Source: Costus lasius (lineage: Eukaryota > Streptophyta > Magnoliopsida > Zingiberales > Costaceae). Taken from it: 64,000 nt of DNA. Under the pieces are notes generated by a model that did not search any database, was not told the DNA's origin, and saw nothing but the letters and a program-made list of their open reading frames with translations. The position numbers and the translations under genes were made by a program. The stretch lies in NCBI GenBank assembly GCA_027563935.2, contig CM050450.1, forward strand, positions 6,121,957 through 6,185,956, written 5' to 3'. Positions within the stretch are counted from its first letter, which is position 1, and every line of letters starts with the position of its first letter. Positions 1-11,098 of the stretch are shown here, piece by piece.

Positions 1-1263
1 ATGATGATTCTATCATCTTTGCCATCATCATTAGGATCCTACGGGGTCACACGCAATAGACTCTTGACGTTGCATTAATCAGAAGCATTATGATCAAGTT
101 ATTAGATAGTTTGGATCTATTTGAAAGATATCATCAGCGCCAATGAGCCTAATGAGTTGGAAGAGAGTTATTGGAGCAAAACTTCATTTTTGGCATGTTG
201 ACCCGAATTTGACCTACAATGGTTACATTTGGATTAGGGTTGCATTGGATTGGATCCAATGGCTTAATCAACCCATGTAATGAAGTTTAGGCTAGCTCAT
301 TACCCAATGAGGCCCAATAACTAGTTGTCATGAGAAGAGAATTGGCTAAAAGGGTATAATGGGGAGAAATTAACCCCATTGGCGCCCAAGGGGTATAATG
401 GGGTGAGGAAGGCGCCTAATGCTTCATTAGGAAGCTTTTGGTGCCTAGCCCTTCAACCATTGATGGTATGCTTGCCTCTATGGCAAGACTTGGGGCTGAT
501 ATGGCTTAAGGACTTTTATAGAAAGGACTTAGGCGCATATGGATGGAGGGGTGAGGTTTATGGTAAAGTCTTAGAGACTTTCCTTACATGAAACCCTAAT
601 TTCACCCAATCCCTTAACCCTAGCCAATTTCTCCTTGGAAGAGTTGCGCCCACCCTCTTGCTAAACCGCCTCTTGCATCTATATATTAGATGCATGCGTG
701 AGCCTCTTTGATGCATCTTCTTGGCGTGAATAAAAAGAGCAAGGGCAAGAGAAACATAGTGGTGGCGCAATCTCTCTTCCTCCAAGAAGCAGCAAGCCTT
801 CTTCTCCTTCTTCTCCTCTTGGCGCAACTTGGAGAAGGGCTTGGTGGCGACAACTCTTCTTCATCTTCCTAAGGGCCGAAACTCATCCTCTTCCTCTTCT
901 CTTGGAGTAAGGAGGACAAGGAGTTGGCGGCATCTTCCTTGGCACTTGGTGCAACTTCCATGAAGGTGGCACAAGTGAATTGAAGGAACCCTCGAGGCTT
1001 GATTCTCTTCCCGAGGCTAGCACCAAGCGTGGAAGGGAGCAACGTTGAGAAGGTCGACGTGTGGATACTTGTAGAGGACGAGCACTTGAGCGTCATCAAC
1101 ATGACATCATCAACCAAATGAGCAAGAGAGGTATAATCTCAAACACATCTTTGTGTTCTCCCTCTCGCATGGATCCTTGGGAAAGGAATGTGTTTCGGTT
1201 GTAATGCTTCTTCCGCTACGTCCTGGAACTGTAAAAATTTTAAATTACACCCGGCATTCCCCA
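1..1263 (+). mobile_element. Probable 5' LTR of a worn Ty1/copia element (left end outside window)
   Basis: The stretch has no credible gene. It runs up to a tRNA primer-binding site 4 bases beyond its end, which is where an LTR should stop (terminal CCCCA). A TATA-like box (TATATATTAG near 680) would fit an LTR promoter. The downstream copia gag-pol remains lie on the same strand. Only one LTR is visible, so its limits cannot be confirmed by repeat comparison, and the 5' TG end is not in the window. Short ORFs here resemble nothing I know and are taken as chance. Confidence 0.45.
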
Positions 1264-1267
1264 ATAG

Positions 1268-1279
1268 TGGTATCAGAGC
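1268..1279 (+). other. Primer-binding site of LTR retrotransposon
   Basis: TGGTATCAGAGC matches the 3' end of plant initiator tRNA-Met in reverse complement, the usual minus-strand primer site of plant LTR retrotransposons. It lies just after a candidate LTR end and about 1.5 kb ahead of copia gag sequence. Confidence 0.65.
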
Positions 1280-2778
1280 TACCTGTGAGAAACACAAGGT
1301 GTACATATGCTTGTTTGAAAAATTTTTCAAAAATTTTTCTTTCATCCATACGCATTTCACCTAGTGGCGTTTTTCATTCAAACTTCTCTTATCTATTTTA
1401 TGGCTGATTTTGGATTAAGTTTCTAATTGATTTAAGATCAAAGGCACACGCAATTTTGTCAAGTAGGACGGACATTGTGTCTTCAGACTAGCCGGGTCTC
1501 TTGATCTGATAAAATTGCTAGCTGATAGGATCTTGAAATCATCATGAAACTTGATCTTGATTTTAGCTTAAAATCGGTTGAGAGAGTGCGTTGGATGAAG
1601 TTGGCGCATAAGGGATTAAAATTGATTATGCTCAGTTTTTCAATTTTTACATGCGCCACTTGCCTCTTGTGTGGGTTGATATGGTCATAGTGAGTGCTCT
1701 CTTTTGTTGTGATGTGGAAGGATGTTTCCACCTATGATGAATGCTTGTAAAATCTTTATGCCACCTGCGTGTGGATCTCCCTCCTATCTTGATGTAAAAG
1801 TTTTCATCTTATTTTAGAATAGATGTAGAATTGTTTACATAAGATAGGTTAAGGTTTCATCAAGACAACAAGGTGTCTTCCTCAACCGAATCTTGGTGGC
1901 GCCAACTCTGGAAGCTTGGTGTTGGATTTGCGGCTTGATGAAGGAAAAGATTGCTTTCGGCTTCTCGCATGGGCTGATTTGCTTAGAGACTCACAACCCT
2001 TGGATGCATGATAACATATCACATGACTCATGAAATGTTATATGTATGAAAAGGGCTATGACCATATCGACCATAATAGCATGTCTGTGATGCTTTATTA
2101 TTTTGTCCATAGCATGCCTGTGATGTGTTTTTCCTTTTGCTGCCACCATAGGAAAATTGCATGCTATAAAAGAATAATAATTAATGAACAAACTCTCTTC
2201 ACAATATCAAGTCGATAGCCTTCTGATGTGTAACCCTTGTGAAACCATCGATCAATGGAGTGTGAACTATTTCTCATCCTCGTGAGACATACTCATCTAT
2301 CTTTGGAAGGCGCGTGGTGTCAATATGCATCTTAGTCCGCCATAAGTGTAGACGTGCCCTCGCGAGGTGCAGGTTGGCCCTGGGCATAACAATCAGGTCT
2401 GACTTGACTAGTTTTCATATGTCACTAACATGATGAAATACTAGAGGTAGCTGTTGAGAGGATAGGGTTCTGTGTTGTATCTAACCCTTGCTTGACATAG
2501 GGCACCTAGTCTGTCTTAACTAAGAAGAGTTATGCGCAACACAATTGGCTAGCATGCCTACCTAAGCATGTGATCACTCTGTGCACCCCAACTCACCCTC
2601 GTGAGTCACGGAAACATCATGCAAAATTAGGATCCTGCTCACTCATTTCCAAGTTGAGTTTGAGAGTTATCAACTTGTTAGGAAATAGTGGGAGCATAGC
2701 ATTTAATTTAAAGTCCTTATTAAATGCTTTATCATAGTACTTATTTTGCTTGTTTGCTTATTGTAGATAAAGGCATCT
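1280..2778 (+). other. Untranslated leader of the copia remnant
   Basis: There is no gene-like open frame. It lies between the primer site and the first gag-like residues. The text near 2220-2640 looks like the long leader of copia elements, but this is inferred from position only. Confidence 0.35.
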
Positions 2779-4480
2779 CCTAATCTTAGATTGAAACTTT
2801 ATAAGCATAAACTGGATGGAACGAATTGGACAAGATGGTTCAGGATATTGTCCAAAATACTAAAACAAGAGAATAAGATGCATCTTCTTGAAATACCTCC
2901 ATCCCAACCCAGTATCTATTTTACTGCTGAATGGGAGTGGAATGTCTATCTTGAACATTGTGATGATAATAAACAGTACACTGCTCTTGTTTTAGAGTGC
3001 ATGACTCATGAGGTCCAGGTTGAGTATGATGAGATGGGGATTTATGATATTATCATACATTTTCGAGGTCTCTTCACACCATGCACCCTAAAAACTGACC
3101 AAGAGAGTTATGTTGGATCATCAGGGTGTTTGCCTAAATCCAGAAATGACCATGATTCTGCTTCTTCGAAGCTAAAACTTCAGAAGATTGGGAATGCATG
3201 GACATATCAGGATGGATTAAGGCCCCAAGAAGAGCATGGCACAAATGAAGGGATGTAATTCATCTGCTTCAGGTATTGTGTTACTAATGTCTTTATGTCT
3301 ACTTCTTATACATGGGTATTGGGTACCGCATGTAGAGCTTACATGTGTTTTTCATATGCAGGGGCTCAAAAGAAGTAGGACAATGAGGGTTGGTGGGATC
3401 GACTTTCTAGTTAGGAACGGAACATTGGATACTACTGTTGATATCATCTCACTACCTTCAAGACTTCAACTAGAACTTTGCTATTACGTACCAGCTTTTG
3501 TATTAGAACATTATGTCCATTATTTTGAATGGATTTTTAGTTTGAAATAAATGATATTTATTTAAATCTGGGATGTTCTATAGAAATGGTTCAATTGATA
3601 ATAGTTTGTAGTTCTGTGTGTAACACTGAATAGATCAAGTACAATGATTTAATCAACACTCTCACATGGCATTGTCACTTGACCCATGAGAACAAATCTA
3701 TGAACTTTGGTGGTCATTATCCTCCTGGGATTATGATACAGAGTCTTGTTTAATGGACAAAGTTGACAGATGCTCCCTTCACCTAAGTAAGGAGAGAGGG
3801 ATAGAGGCCTGTCGGATCTAGTACACAGCAATGTGCGTGGGCCCATGGAAACAAGCACCAAAAGGTATACTTCATTAAGTTTTGGATATGTATTATCCAA
3901 CATATAACTTTGGAGAAATCCAAGAAATGAAGTACTGAATCAAATTGGAGGATCTATTAAAGCACTTTGATTGGATCAAGGTAACTAGTGGAGAATTTGA
4001 TGACTATCCTAAGAAGTACGGGGTTTCCTCTTAGCTTACTTGGAGCACCACAATTGTATGGTGGAATTCAGAGAAAGGAAAGGAACACATTGGATGTGGT
4101 TCCATCTTTGAATAGTCATGCAAATTCAATCTCATTTGAGGCCATGCATGCAATTATTCTGAAACTCCATTCTCTCAATAGTATGAATTTGTGGAAGTAC
4201 TAAAGAGTACTACTTCTATCCCAATGAGAATAAAAATATTTGTTGCTCAAACTGCTATCTTTCTTAAGAAGAAACATCTTTTGAAAGAAGCTAGTGGGAG
4301 TAAATTTGATTAGGACAAGGTCCAAAATCATTCATAATACAATACAAATAGAGAGAAGGATCTCACTTACGGGTTGAAAGGCAACCTGAGGTTCAAGTAA
4401 CACAGAAACCACATAAGTTTGGATGGATTCGAAATGCTCTCACAGTGATGTAGAGAGTATAGGAAGGTTGGTCCTTAGTA
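2779..4480 (+). pseudogene. Degraded Ty1/copia gag-protease-integrase remnant
   Basis: Fragments in changing frames follow the copia polyprotein order. The gag N-terminus (LDGTNWTRW near 2812) comes first, then the region after the protease active site (QGLKRSRTMRVG near 3360, then CYYVPA near 3480). The start of the integrase zinc region (WHCHLTH at 3666-3689) and its continuation TDAPFT follow. An integrase-core-like stretch (GEFDDY near 3994) and the linker before reverse transcriptase (4200-4420) come last. Reverse transcriptase and RNase H are not seen. Many stops and frameshifts make this a non-functional relic. It is cut off on the right by gypsy sequence in the opposite orientation. 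The family call rests on residue patterns, not an alignment. Confidence 0.75.
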
Positions 4481-4639
4481 CCGTACTCTACGGTGTTTAC
4501 ACAATGCACAGAAATCGTGAGAGGGTCTTAAGACAAGGGAAGTCAAATCGCTCAGAAATTATAGCAAGAAACACGGGAAATCGGCGCGAATTCATTTCGA
4601 GGCAATACTAATGCGAGAGAAATACAACGGCACCCAAAA

Positions 4640-5217
4640 TTACTGAAATTCACTCACTAACCTCTAGAGGAATTTTAAGCATAGCACGAACAGGGTTTGC
4701 GGATCACGAGATCAGCTTGCGCGCCTATGAACCTACGAACAAACCAACGAACAGGGAAACCGTCCACGACTCCGGATGCTCGTGGGTGAGAGGGCGAAAG
4801 AAACTCAACACGGAAAGAACGTCTAAAATAGGCGAACCTGACCCATCCGGAACAGTGGGATTTACTTCTCGAAAAGCAGGAAACACTTCGAGTTGAGACA
4901 CCGGTCGCCGACTCTTACAAGTTCTGAAGACGATGCTACTTCGTCTTCCACACAAGCTGGAGGCACTCTTGCTCACCAGGAGAACTCTACCTCTAAGAGA
5001 ACTAAGGAACACAACACCCTAGCCTCCTCTTTTATAGAACAAGAGGGGAGGAAACAAGACAAAGTAGAAAAGACAAACAACTTTAACAACTAACTACTCG
5101 TGCAGGCCAAAAAGGTGATCAAGCTGCTACTACAAGACAAAGCAAAAAAACTTCTACCTAATATTCTATGAAGTTGATGCATGGTCTTCTGGTCTTCGTA
5201 CGGAGGCGGTTGGGTGA
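4640..5217 (-). mobile_element. Probable LTR of a Ty3/gypsy remnant on the minus strand
   Basis: Read on the minus strand, this follows the gypsy coding remnant at 5218-6345. It has a TATA box (TATAAAAG, 5036-5029) followed by a transcript-like stretch, as expected of a 3' LTR. No second LTR copy is visible in the window, so the limits are approximate and the call is positional. Confidence 0.4.
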
Positions 5218-5575
5218 TCAGATGCGTTCGGAGCATACCGCGACAAAGCAGCAGAATTTGGACATCGTGGGCTGGGTTACGACGGATGTGGCGCGCTCTT
5301 GGGCCGTGTTGCTAAGATGATTGTGAGGCCCCTCAGGTGTTGGGCCTTCAAGTGGATAACCGCCCAGGCCCTTGAGCTGAAGGGCCTCGGTGTCGATCGA
5401 CAATGGGCTGATCACTGCTACAAAACGGTCCGACGGTCGAGAAGTGCGTTGAGATCGCCGTATCTCCACCTTGTTGGGCTCCTTCGAACCCTCCATGGAG
5501 GGCTCAATGTGGTATGGAGGGTTGTGGATGTCAAAACGGGGTCGTCGGGGCAGTTCGACGACTTCTTCGGGTAGT

Positions 5576-5975
5576 TGTCCGTAGGACTCACGGTGCGAGG
5601 TTTTCGTCACTGGGTACCCCGAGGAACATTATGTGGAAAATTTAACTTGCTCATGTGAAGTCACCGCTGAATTGGGTGGTTGTCCGCAGGACCCACGGGG
5701 TGAGGTTTTAGTCGCTGGGTACCCCGAGGAACTTTCTGTGGAAAATCTGTCTTGTGCACCCGGTAGTTGTCTGTAGGACTCACAGGGTGAGGTTTTCGTT
5801 GCTGGATACCCCGAGGAACTTTCTATGGAAAATTTGACTTGTGCATGTGAAACCGCTTCCGATTCTAGAATTTCTCCAGGTAGCTGTCACGGGGCTAGGT
5901 TTTCGTCGCTCGGTACCCCGAGGAACTTTCTGTGGAATATTTAACTGATGCTGCTCCGGATTCTAGAATCCACGA
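5576..5975. repeat. Imperfect tandem repeat, about four copies of 86-116 bp
   Basis: Each unit contains GGTACCCCGAGGAACTTTCT or a close variant (near 5613, 5727, 5800 and 5914), preceded by a GTCCGTAGGACTCACGG-like stretch and followed by GTGGAAAA. Copies differ in length, mostly by presence of a CCGATTCTAGAATTTCTCC-like segment. It lies in the tail-coding region of the minus-strand gypsy remnant. Confidence 0.75.
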
Positions 5976-6178
5976 GCCGAGGTTCTTGTCGCTAGGCATC
6001 CTGAAGAACTTTCTATGCCGAATTGAACTTTCTAGGTCTTCAGTACTGGATGCTCTTACATCAACTTTCCCCCATTTGGAAGAGTTCTCCTCCGGAGAAC
6101 TAGGGGCAAGAGGTTCGTCGCTATCCGAGGGCTCCTCCAAAGGACCGTAGAATGGAAGCAGATCCGCCACGTTGACGC

Positions 6179-6205
6179 GGGGGGGGGGGGGGGGGGGGGG
6201 GGGGG
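6179..6205. repeat. Run of 27 consecutive G
   Basis: It is an uninterrupted G homopolymer, followed by GC-rich sequence with further G runs (CGCGGGGAGGGGG). It lies inside gypsy coding sequence between the residues for GIS and NVADL on the minus strand, and disrupts their frame. Confidence 0.97.
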
Positions 6206-7345
6206 CGCGGGGAGGGGGAGATTCCCATGTCCTCTGGTAGGTCCAGCACATAGGCGTTGGAGTTGATCCTTCGCACCACCATATAAGGGAATCTCGCCGG
6301 AGTATGCTCAGAAATCCAGTTGTTGCCGCCGCCGCTTGTGCTCATACGAATCGTCCCTCTTTTTCTTTTCTCGAAAAAATAATAGCTGGACCGGTTTAGA
6401 ATCCATCAATGAACGGTTTTGCGAAGTTTGGCTCAAATCCGGTTTGAATCGGGTGAAAAAATGCGTGAAAAACTCGTCGGGCGGAAGTTTCTACGGCCCG
6501 TGATGTGTTTACGGCTGAGGCCGTAAATGTTTTTGTGTATAATGCTTTCGGTCACAGAAAGTTTCACAGTCCGTGATGGAATTACGGCCACACCCATGAA
6601 AGTTTCTGTTCATTCCGACACTTAGCTGATTTTCCCGTTCCGCTCGTCGTCGCGTTCACGGCTGAATCTACAATTACGGCCAAGGCCATAAATGTCTTGT
6701 TCTTCACCATTTTCACCCCAAATTTGCCGTGTAGGCCCGCGATCTCCTCGAGAATCATGCTTTGGCTTCAAACCCCTCAAAATCCTTCGTTTTTAAGCCA
6801 TTTTACCTACATTTTCATTAAAACCAAGAAAAGTAAAGATTCCATGCAAAGTAAAGCAAAAATACTAAAAATAGCACAAAATCATTCAAAATATGATCTA
6901 AAATATAGGCAAAAACATGGTGTAAATGCAACGCATCAGAATACCCTAGACTTAGAATTTTGCTTGTTCTCAAGCAATACTGTTATATGTATGGAGAATG
7001 CAAAGATAAGGAACACTCATTTGTTTTTGCCCCTAATAACATTCTTAGTCCACAAATTAAGCAATAAATCTTTCTAACTCAAGTAATTCAAGAAAATAAT
7101 CATAATAAAAATAAATTCCCAAGAGGTTACAATCCAAGAAAGATAAAATCCATAATTCATGTCATAATATTCATTCTTCACACAGTAAATATCAAATACT
7201 TTCAATTTAATAAATCTATCTTATTCAGCAGACAAAAATTTATTTCATGAATCTCAGTGATGTTAAAGGTAAGATATTTTTAAAGCAATTTGATCTTTAA
7301 ATGGTTATATGCCCTTTCCTGTTAGCATCATAACATTGTTCAAAA

Positions 7346-7364
7346 TATACCACAGAGTGGTATA
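7346..7364. repeat. Short hairpin, copy 1
   Basis: TATACCACAGAGTGGTATA forms an 8-bp perfect stem with a 3-base loop. A second copy with a different loop lies 221 bp downstream. Confidence 0.85.
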
Positions 7365-7566
7365 ATTTAACTCATAGTCTCAATCATAAAAGTCAGCGGA
7401 GTTGTCCACTTAACCTACAGCTTTCTCTTTTTTTCCATTTTTTTTAATTTTTGGAGAAAGCCGGTTAGTGGCATGGTATTTAAATCATTGTTGATCTTTC
7501 TGCAAGTGGGTTAAATATTTGTTTTAAAAGTTCTCCCTCTGTTACTTGATCACAATAGATTTAAAG

Positions 7567-7585
7567 TATACCACATCGTGGTATA
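7567..7585. repeat. Short hairpin, copy 2
   Basis: TATACCACATCGTGGTATA has the same 8-bp stem as copy 1 with a different loop (ATC instead of AGA). The flanks (ATAT/ATTTAACTCATA-like) are also similar. Confidence 0.85.
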
Positions 7586-8555
7586 ATATAACTCATGACT
7601 TCAGATTTCTCAATTAGAGGAGTTGGAGCAAATCTCAGTTAAATAAATATCACCAAATTCTATTCATAAAAATTTCCATCAAGCAGAAATAGATAAATTA
7701 AACTTCAAGTAACGAGATACTATGCATGTGTCCTATGAAAATATAACAATTCATATATGCATTTTATCAATACCAGAATTGAATTTACTCAACAATTTAA
7801 GTCTACATGAAATTTCAAAATTTCCCTAAGTCATCAAATCAATCACTAAAGATGTTTTCTAAGTCTAGAATTAAGGATAAAACAAATTTGATAATTCCTT
7901 AACAATCATAAACATTCAAAATTCATATCTATAAAGCTTTAAAGAAAAAGCAAAATATATGAGGACACCCTAGACTTAAATTGTTGCATATATTTAAATA
8001 TTCAATTAATGAAGAATTTCAAAATTTTTTTTGCAAGAGTCCCCTTTGCATTTGTTGGCAAAATCCTATCCAGTTATATCGAAAGTATCAAATATAGCTC
8101 AGAAAAATCCGAAAAAATAATACCATATCGAAAATATTCAAATTTTACATGGTATTCAACTTTCAAATATCAAATACCGTCAAAACCACCCCAAAAATAT
8201 ATAAACTTATCAACTCATTATTCAAAATCATCACAAAACACATTAGATACATGATTAACACCAAATGTAAGCATAACCATCGCATCCAAACCATGTTCAC
8301 CATCCTAAGGTCCAATACCGTCTCATATATACAATATCAAGTCAAGTATCAGTCATCAAGTAGAAATATCCTAATGAATCATAAAATGTCTAAATACAAC
8401 GCACACACACAAATAAAGCATAAAAGAAGCTGTATGTGGTCGCATTTGCATCAAGTCAACCTATGCATAAATGAGATAATCATGAAATCACATGCATAAT
8501 ATCAAATAATAATCCGAGAATGCATAAAAATGAAGTACAATACTCACAAAACAAA

Positions 8556-9565
8556 TCAGTCCGTCTCGATATGCTCGGAGTCCTCGTCCTCGTCTCTGGC
8601 ATCTCTAGTCGATGATGATGATGGTAGACGACGCCGTAATAACTCCTCTATCGCGCGTAAAGAGTCAAGTGCTCTCGACTGCCCCTGCTCAAATCGCGAT
8701 ATGTCATCGCACATCCTCCTCTGTTCAGCTCGCATCTGCTCTAGTGAAGGATCTGGTCGTGCTGAAGTGGTTGGTCTGGCAGATGTAGAGGACCGATCAG
8801 CAGCGGATGGCTCAACTGGAGGAATATGCTCTGAAACTCTCGGCGGTGATGGAGGTGAAGTTGCCTCTCTAGGACCTCCCCCACGTATGGGATCCACGAT
8901 CCAGTTCTGCTGAACATGAACCGTAGTACAGTTCATGTTCAGCAGCCTCATGGTAATATCAGTGTGCCTAAATATAAGATGGTACGAGCTCCCAAGCCTC
9001 GTAATCATCTTAATGACAACACATGCATCCATATCTAATCTAGAATTACCCTTTGCCTCGTTCAACCCTGAGGGGTCAATACCGAGGGCAAGGGAAATGG
9101 TAGTAACCATACCTCCTATCACAAGGACTCCTCTCCGAGCTCTAGTAGCTTTCTGGATTTGCTTCATCAGGAAAAATGAAGTGCTAACTCTGAAACCTCT
9201 CAGCATGGCCCATAGAAAGAATAGCTTTGTAGACCTGACCATGCCGTCGCTCTCCGCCCGCCCAAAAATGGTGTGTGCTAGTACTCGGTGTATATATCTG
9301 AAAACTGGGCTAGACAGATGCGTAGTTCTGGCGGTCCTAGGGTCAAATCCCTGCTTACTAGTGATCTCCTCCCAAAAAGTCCTCTCTGAAAACTCACGAG
9401 GACGGTGTCGGGTCACATCCGAGGGGAATCAAAAAATATGACCCACCTAGTCCAATGTAAGTACATGCTTCTGATTCCCCAACCGGAATGACATCCTCCC
9501 TGGGTCTCCGTCATCATGGTTCCTCAATGTAATTTGAACAGTATTGAAGAACTCCAAGCTCAGTT
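8556..9565 (-). pseudogene. Athila-type retrotransposon ORF (putative plant transposon protein), frameshifted
   Basis: The 286-codon open frame (9416-8556) contains HRVLAHTIFGRAESDG, KLFFLWAMLRGFRV and RARRGVLVIGG. These resemble the ORF that accompanies Athila-group gypsy elements, often annotated in plants as a putative plant transposon protein. The C-terminal half is Ser/Pro/Arg-rich with an acidic end. Homologous residues continue upstream to about 9565 in other frames (FFNTVQITLRN, GNQKHVLTLD), with a stop and a frameshift near 9430-9450, so the start at 9416 is not the original one. The biochemical role of this protein class is unknown to me. The rest of the element's coding region is absent on this side; a WRKY gene fragment abuts it. 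Confidence 0.7.
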
Positions 9566-10299
9566 GTACATAGGTGAAATGTCTCTAATGATAAAAATCC
9601 TGCCACCCTATGTTCGCGAACATCCACTAGACGTTGGTGACGAGATTTCTAACTCAAGGAGTGACAATGAAAGTAGAAGCGCTGACAATGATTACCACAA
9701 TATACTAGTGCCGCCACGCATGGAATCGGATGAAATTGTTGAACTAATTAAGAGAACGCGGGTTTCTATCCGCGTGCGAACAGAACATGGTGAGGTGGGT
9801 GAGTCCAAATCGTTATATATTACTAATACATAATTTTGATTCGTTAATTATATTATGTAGATGATAGATGGGTGTTGCTGGCAACTACTTGAACAAAATC
9901 AGAGTGGATCAAGCCACCCCCACTTTCATTACAAATGCAAAGGGTTTCGGGGATGTCCAATTCGCAAGAATGTAAGAAAATTTTATTTTATTATTGTTAT
10001 TTTTACTCCTAATTTTATTCTTATCTAATAAGGTTGAAAGAAATGGTAATATTTTAACTACGACATATTACGGAGCAAAGCATAATCATCCTGTGGCGCC
10101 GGTAGCTACTGGCATAACGACTGCCATCTGGTCTGTTGCGTTGATGGTGGTCTTGGGTACAATCCCAAGACCGAACAAAATGTTGATAGGAGGGAATCTA
10201 CTTCCCTCCACATCTAGTGTGGCGACCATCACACCCACTTACCCCTTTTCAAATGTGATATTGGACTTGACAGTGGACGCCCCGGCTACCTTAACATGA
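9566..10299 (+). pseudogene. 5'-truncated group IIb WRKY transcription factor gene with altered WRKY motif
   Basis: Three exons splice in frame: about 9566-9789, 9868-9971 and 10033-10299 (GT/AG, second intron phase 0). Residues before the domain (KRTRVSIRVRTEH), the domain end (TTTYYGAKHNHPV) and the tail (SSVATITPTYPFSNVILDLT) follow the layout of the WRKY6/31/42/72 class. The zinc ligands are C-X5-C and H-X-H. However, the second cysteine to first histidine spacing is 21 residues instead of the usual 23, and WRKYGQK is replaced by WQLLEQN. The N-terminal exons (leucine zipper, repression motif) are missing; Athila sequence begins there. The intron sits after RKN, just ahead of VER, at or very near the V-type position of groups IIa/IIb. 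W-box binding is unlikely. No in-frame stop occurs in the three exons, so expression cannot be excluded. Confidence 0.75.
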
Positions 10300-11098
10300 A
10301 GACAAAGATGACGTCCATTTGCCATTTGTTTCAACTGCTTTCTATGTGTACCTCTACTCTATATGTTACTACCTTGTGAAGACCAAAATGTCAAGCTTTT
10401 TTTTAGAACAGCTACTACTTCGGCTACACTTTAGTGTTCTGTTTGGGTTTGGTAATACTTTGTGGTAAGTGATAAAATGCCTTAGATGTTGAAGCTGAGC
10501 TTCCATATCTTTTGAATTGCCGAATTTATGACTTGAATTCAAAATTTAGGTGCTGTGGGTTATCTTGGCTCCACTTTATTCGTCAGAAAGATTTACAGAA
10601 ACATTAAATGTGTCTAGCGCACACAAGAAGTCTGATAACATCAGGTCTACAAGTTTTTCTGGAACTGCTGAGCTCTATAATGAAATTATAAAAAGATGGA
10701 TCCGTACTTAAATTGTAGGAAGGGAATTGCTGCTTTCTTTTTTATCTGTTGTTGTAGTCTTGTAGATGCCTTCTGCTTTGGAGTTCGTAGAATGTTGCAT
10801 TTTTTTTTTATTGCTTGCAGTCGTTAGTGTCGGGATATAAGTAGTTTAATCAACAATTAATCTAGCTTAGAATTTTAATCCATAACAATATATCATACAT
10901 CTGCAGATATTGTAAATACAAAATAAATGACTGACCAGTTAGCAAGCAACTAATGAGATTGAGAGCTAGATCAGTTCTCATCCAAAGTTATTCGAATCAA
11001 CTAATTCTGCATTTCAACTTGAACAATGAGTCCATCACAAATGGAGAACAGACAAACAAATGAAAAGAATAAAAATATACACTATAGATGAATAAAAA
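10300..11098. other. Intergenic, no gene seen
   Basis: AT-rich sequence between the WRKY fragment and the Tekay element. The first 400 bp could be WRKY 3' untranslated region. Positions 11094-11098 (AAAAA) are the left target duplication of the Tekay insertion. Confidence 0.5.

Larger units (their letters stand above)
5218..6345 (-). pseudogene. C-terminal end of a Ty3/gypsy polyprotein, truncated
   Basis: On the minus strand, near 6290-6210, the sequence reads RRINSNAYVLDLPEDMGIS, typical of the end of gypsy integrase. It continues as NVADLLPFYGPLEEPSDSDE near 6175-6115, matching the usual next segment (FNVADL). A 27-base G run lies between the two halves and shifts the frame. Further along, a proline/serine-rich tail is built on an imperfect tandem repeat (5576-5975), then a 130-codon open frame (5610-5218) of unknown meaning. 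Everything upstream (protease to integrase core) is missing, so this is a truncated 3' end. Lineage within gypsy was not determined. Confidence 0.7.
6346..8555. other. AT-rich non-coding retrotransposon sequence, probably Athila-type 3' region (minus)
   Basis: No gene is recognised. Content is AT-rich with two 19-bp near-identical hairpins (7346-7364 and 7567-7585) and two GC-rich short palindromes around GGCCGTAA (6508-6527, 6674-6691). Athila-type elements carry long untranslated stretches after their last ORF. This lies downstream of the minus-strand ORF at 8556-9565, so it is assigned to that element by position only. Confidence 0.35.

Noticed and set aside
8935..9441. 168-codon plus-strand ORF
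   Set aside because: It is antisense to the Athila-type ORF, whose product is recognisable; the plus-strand product is not.
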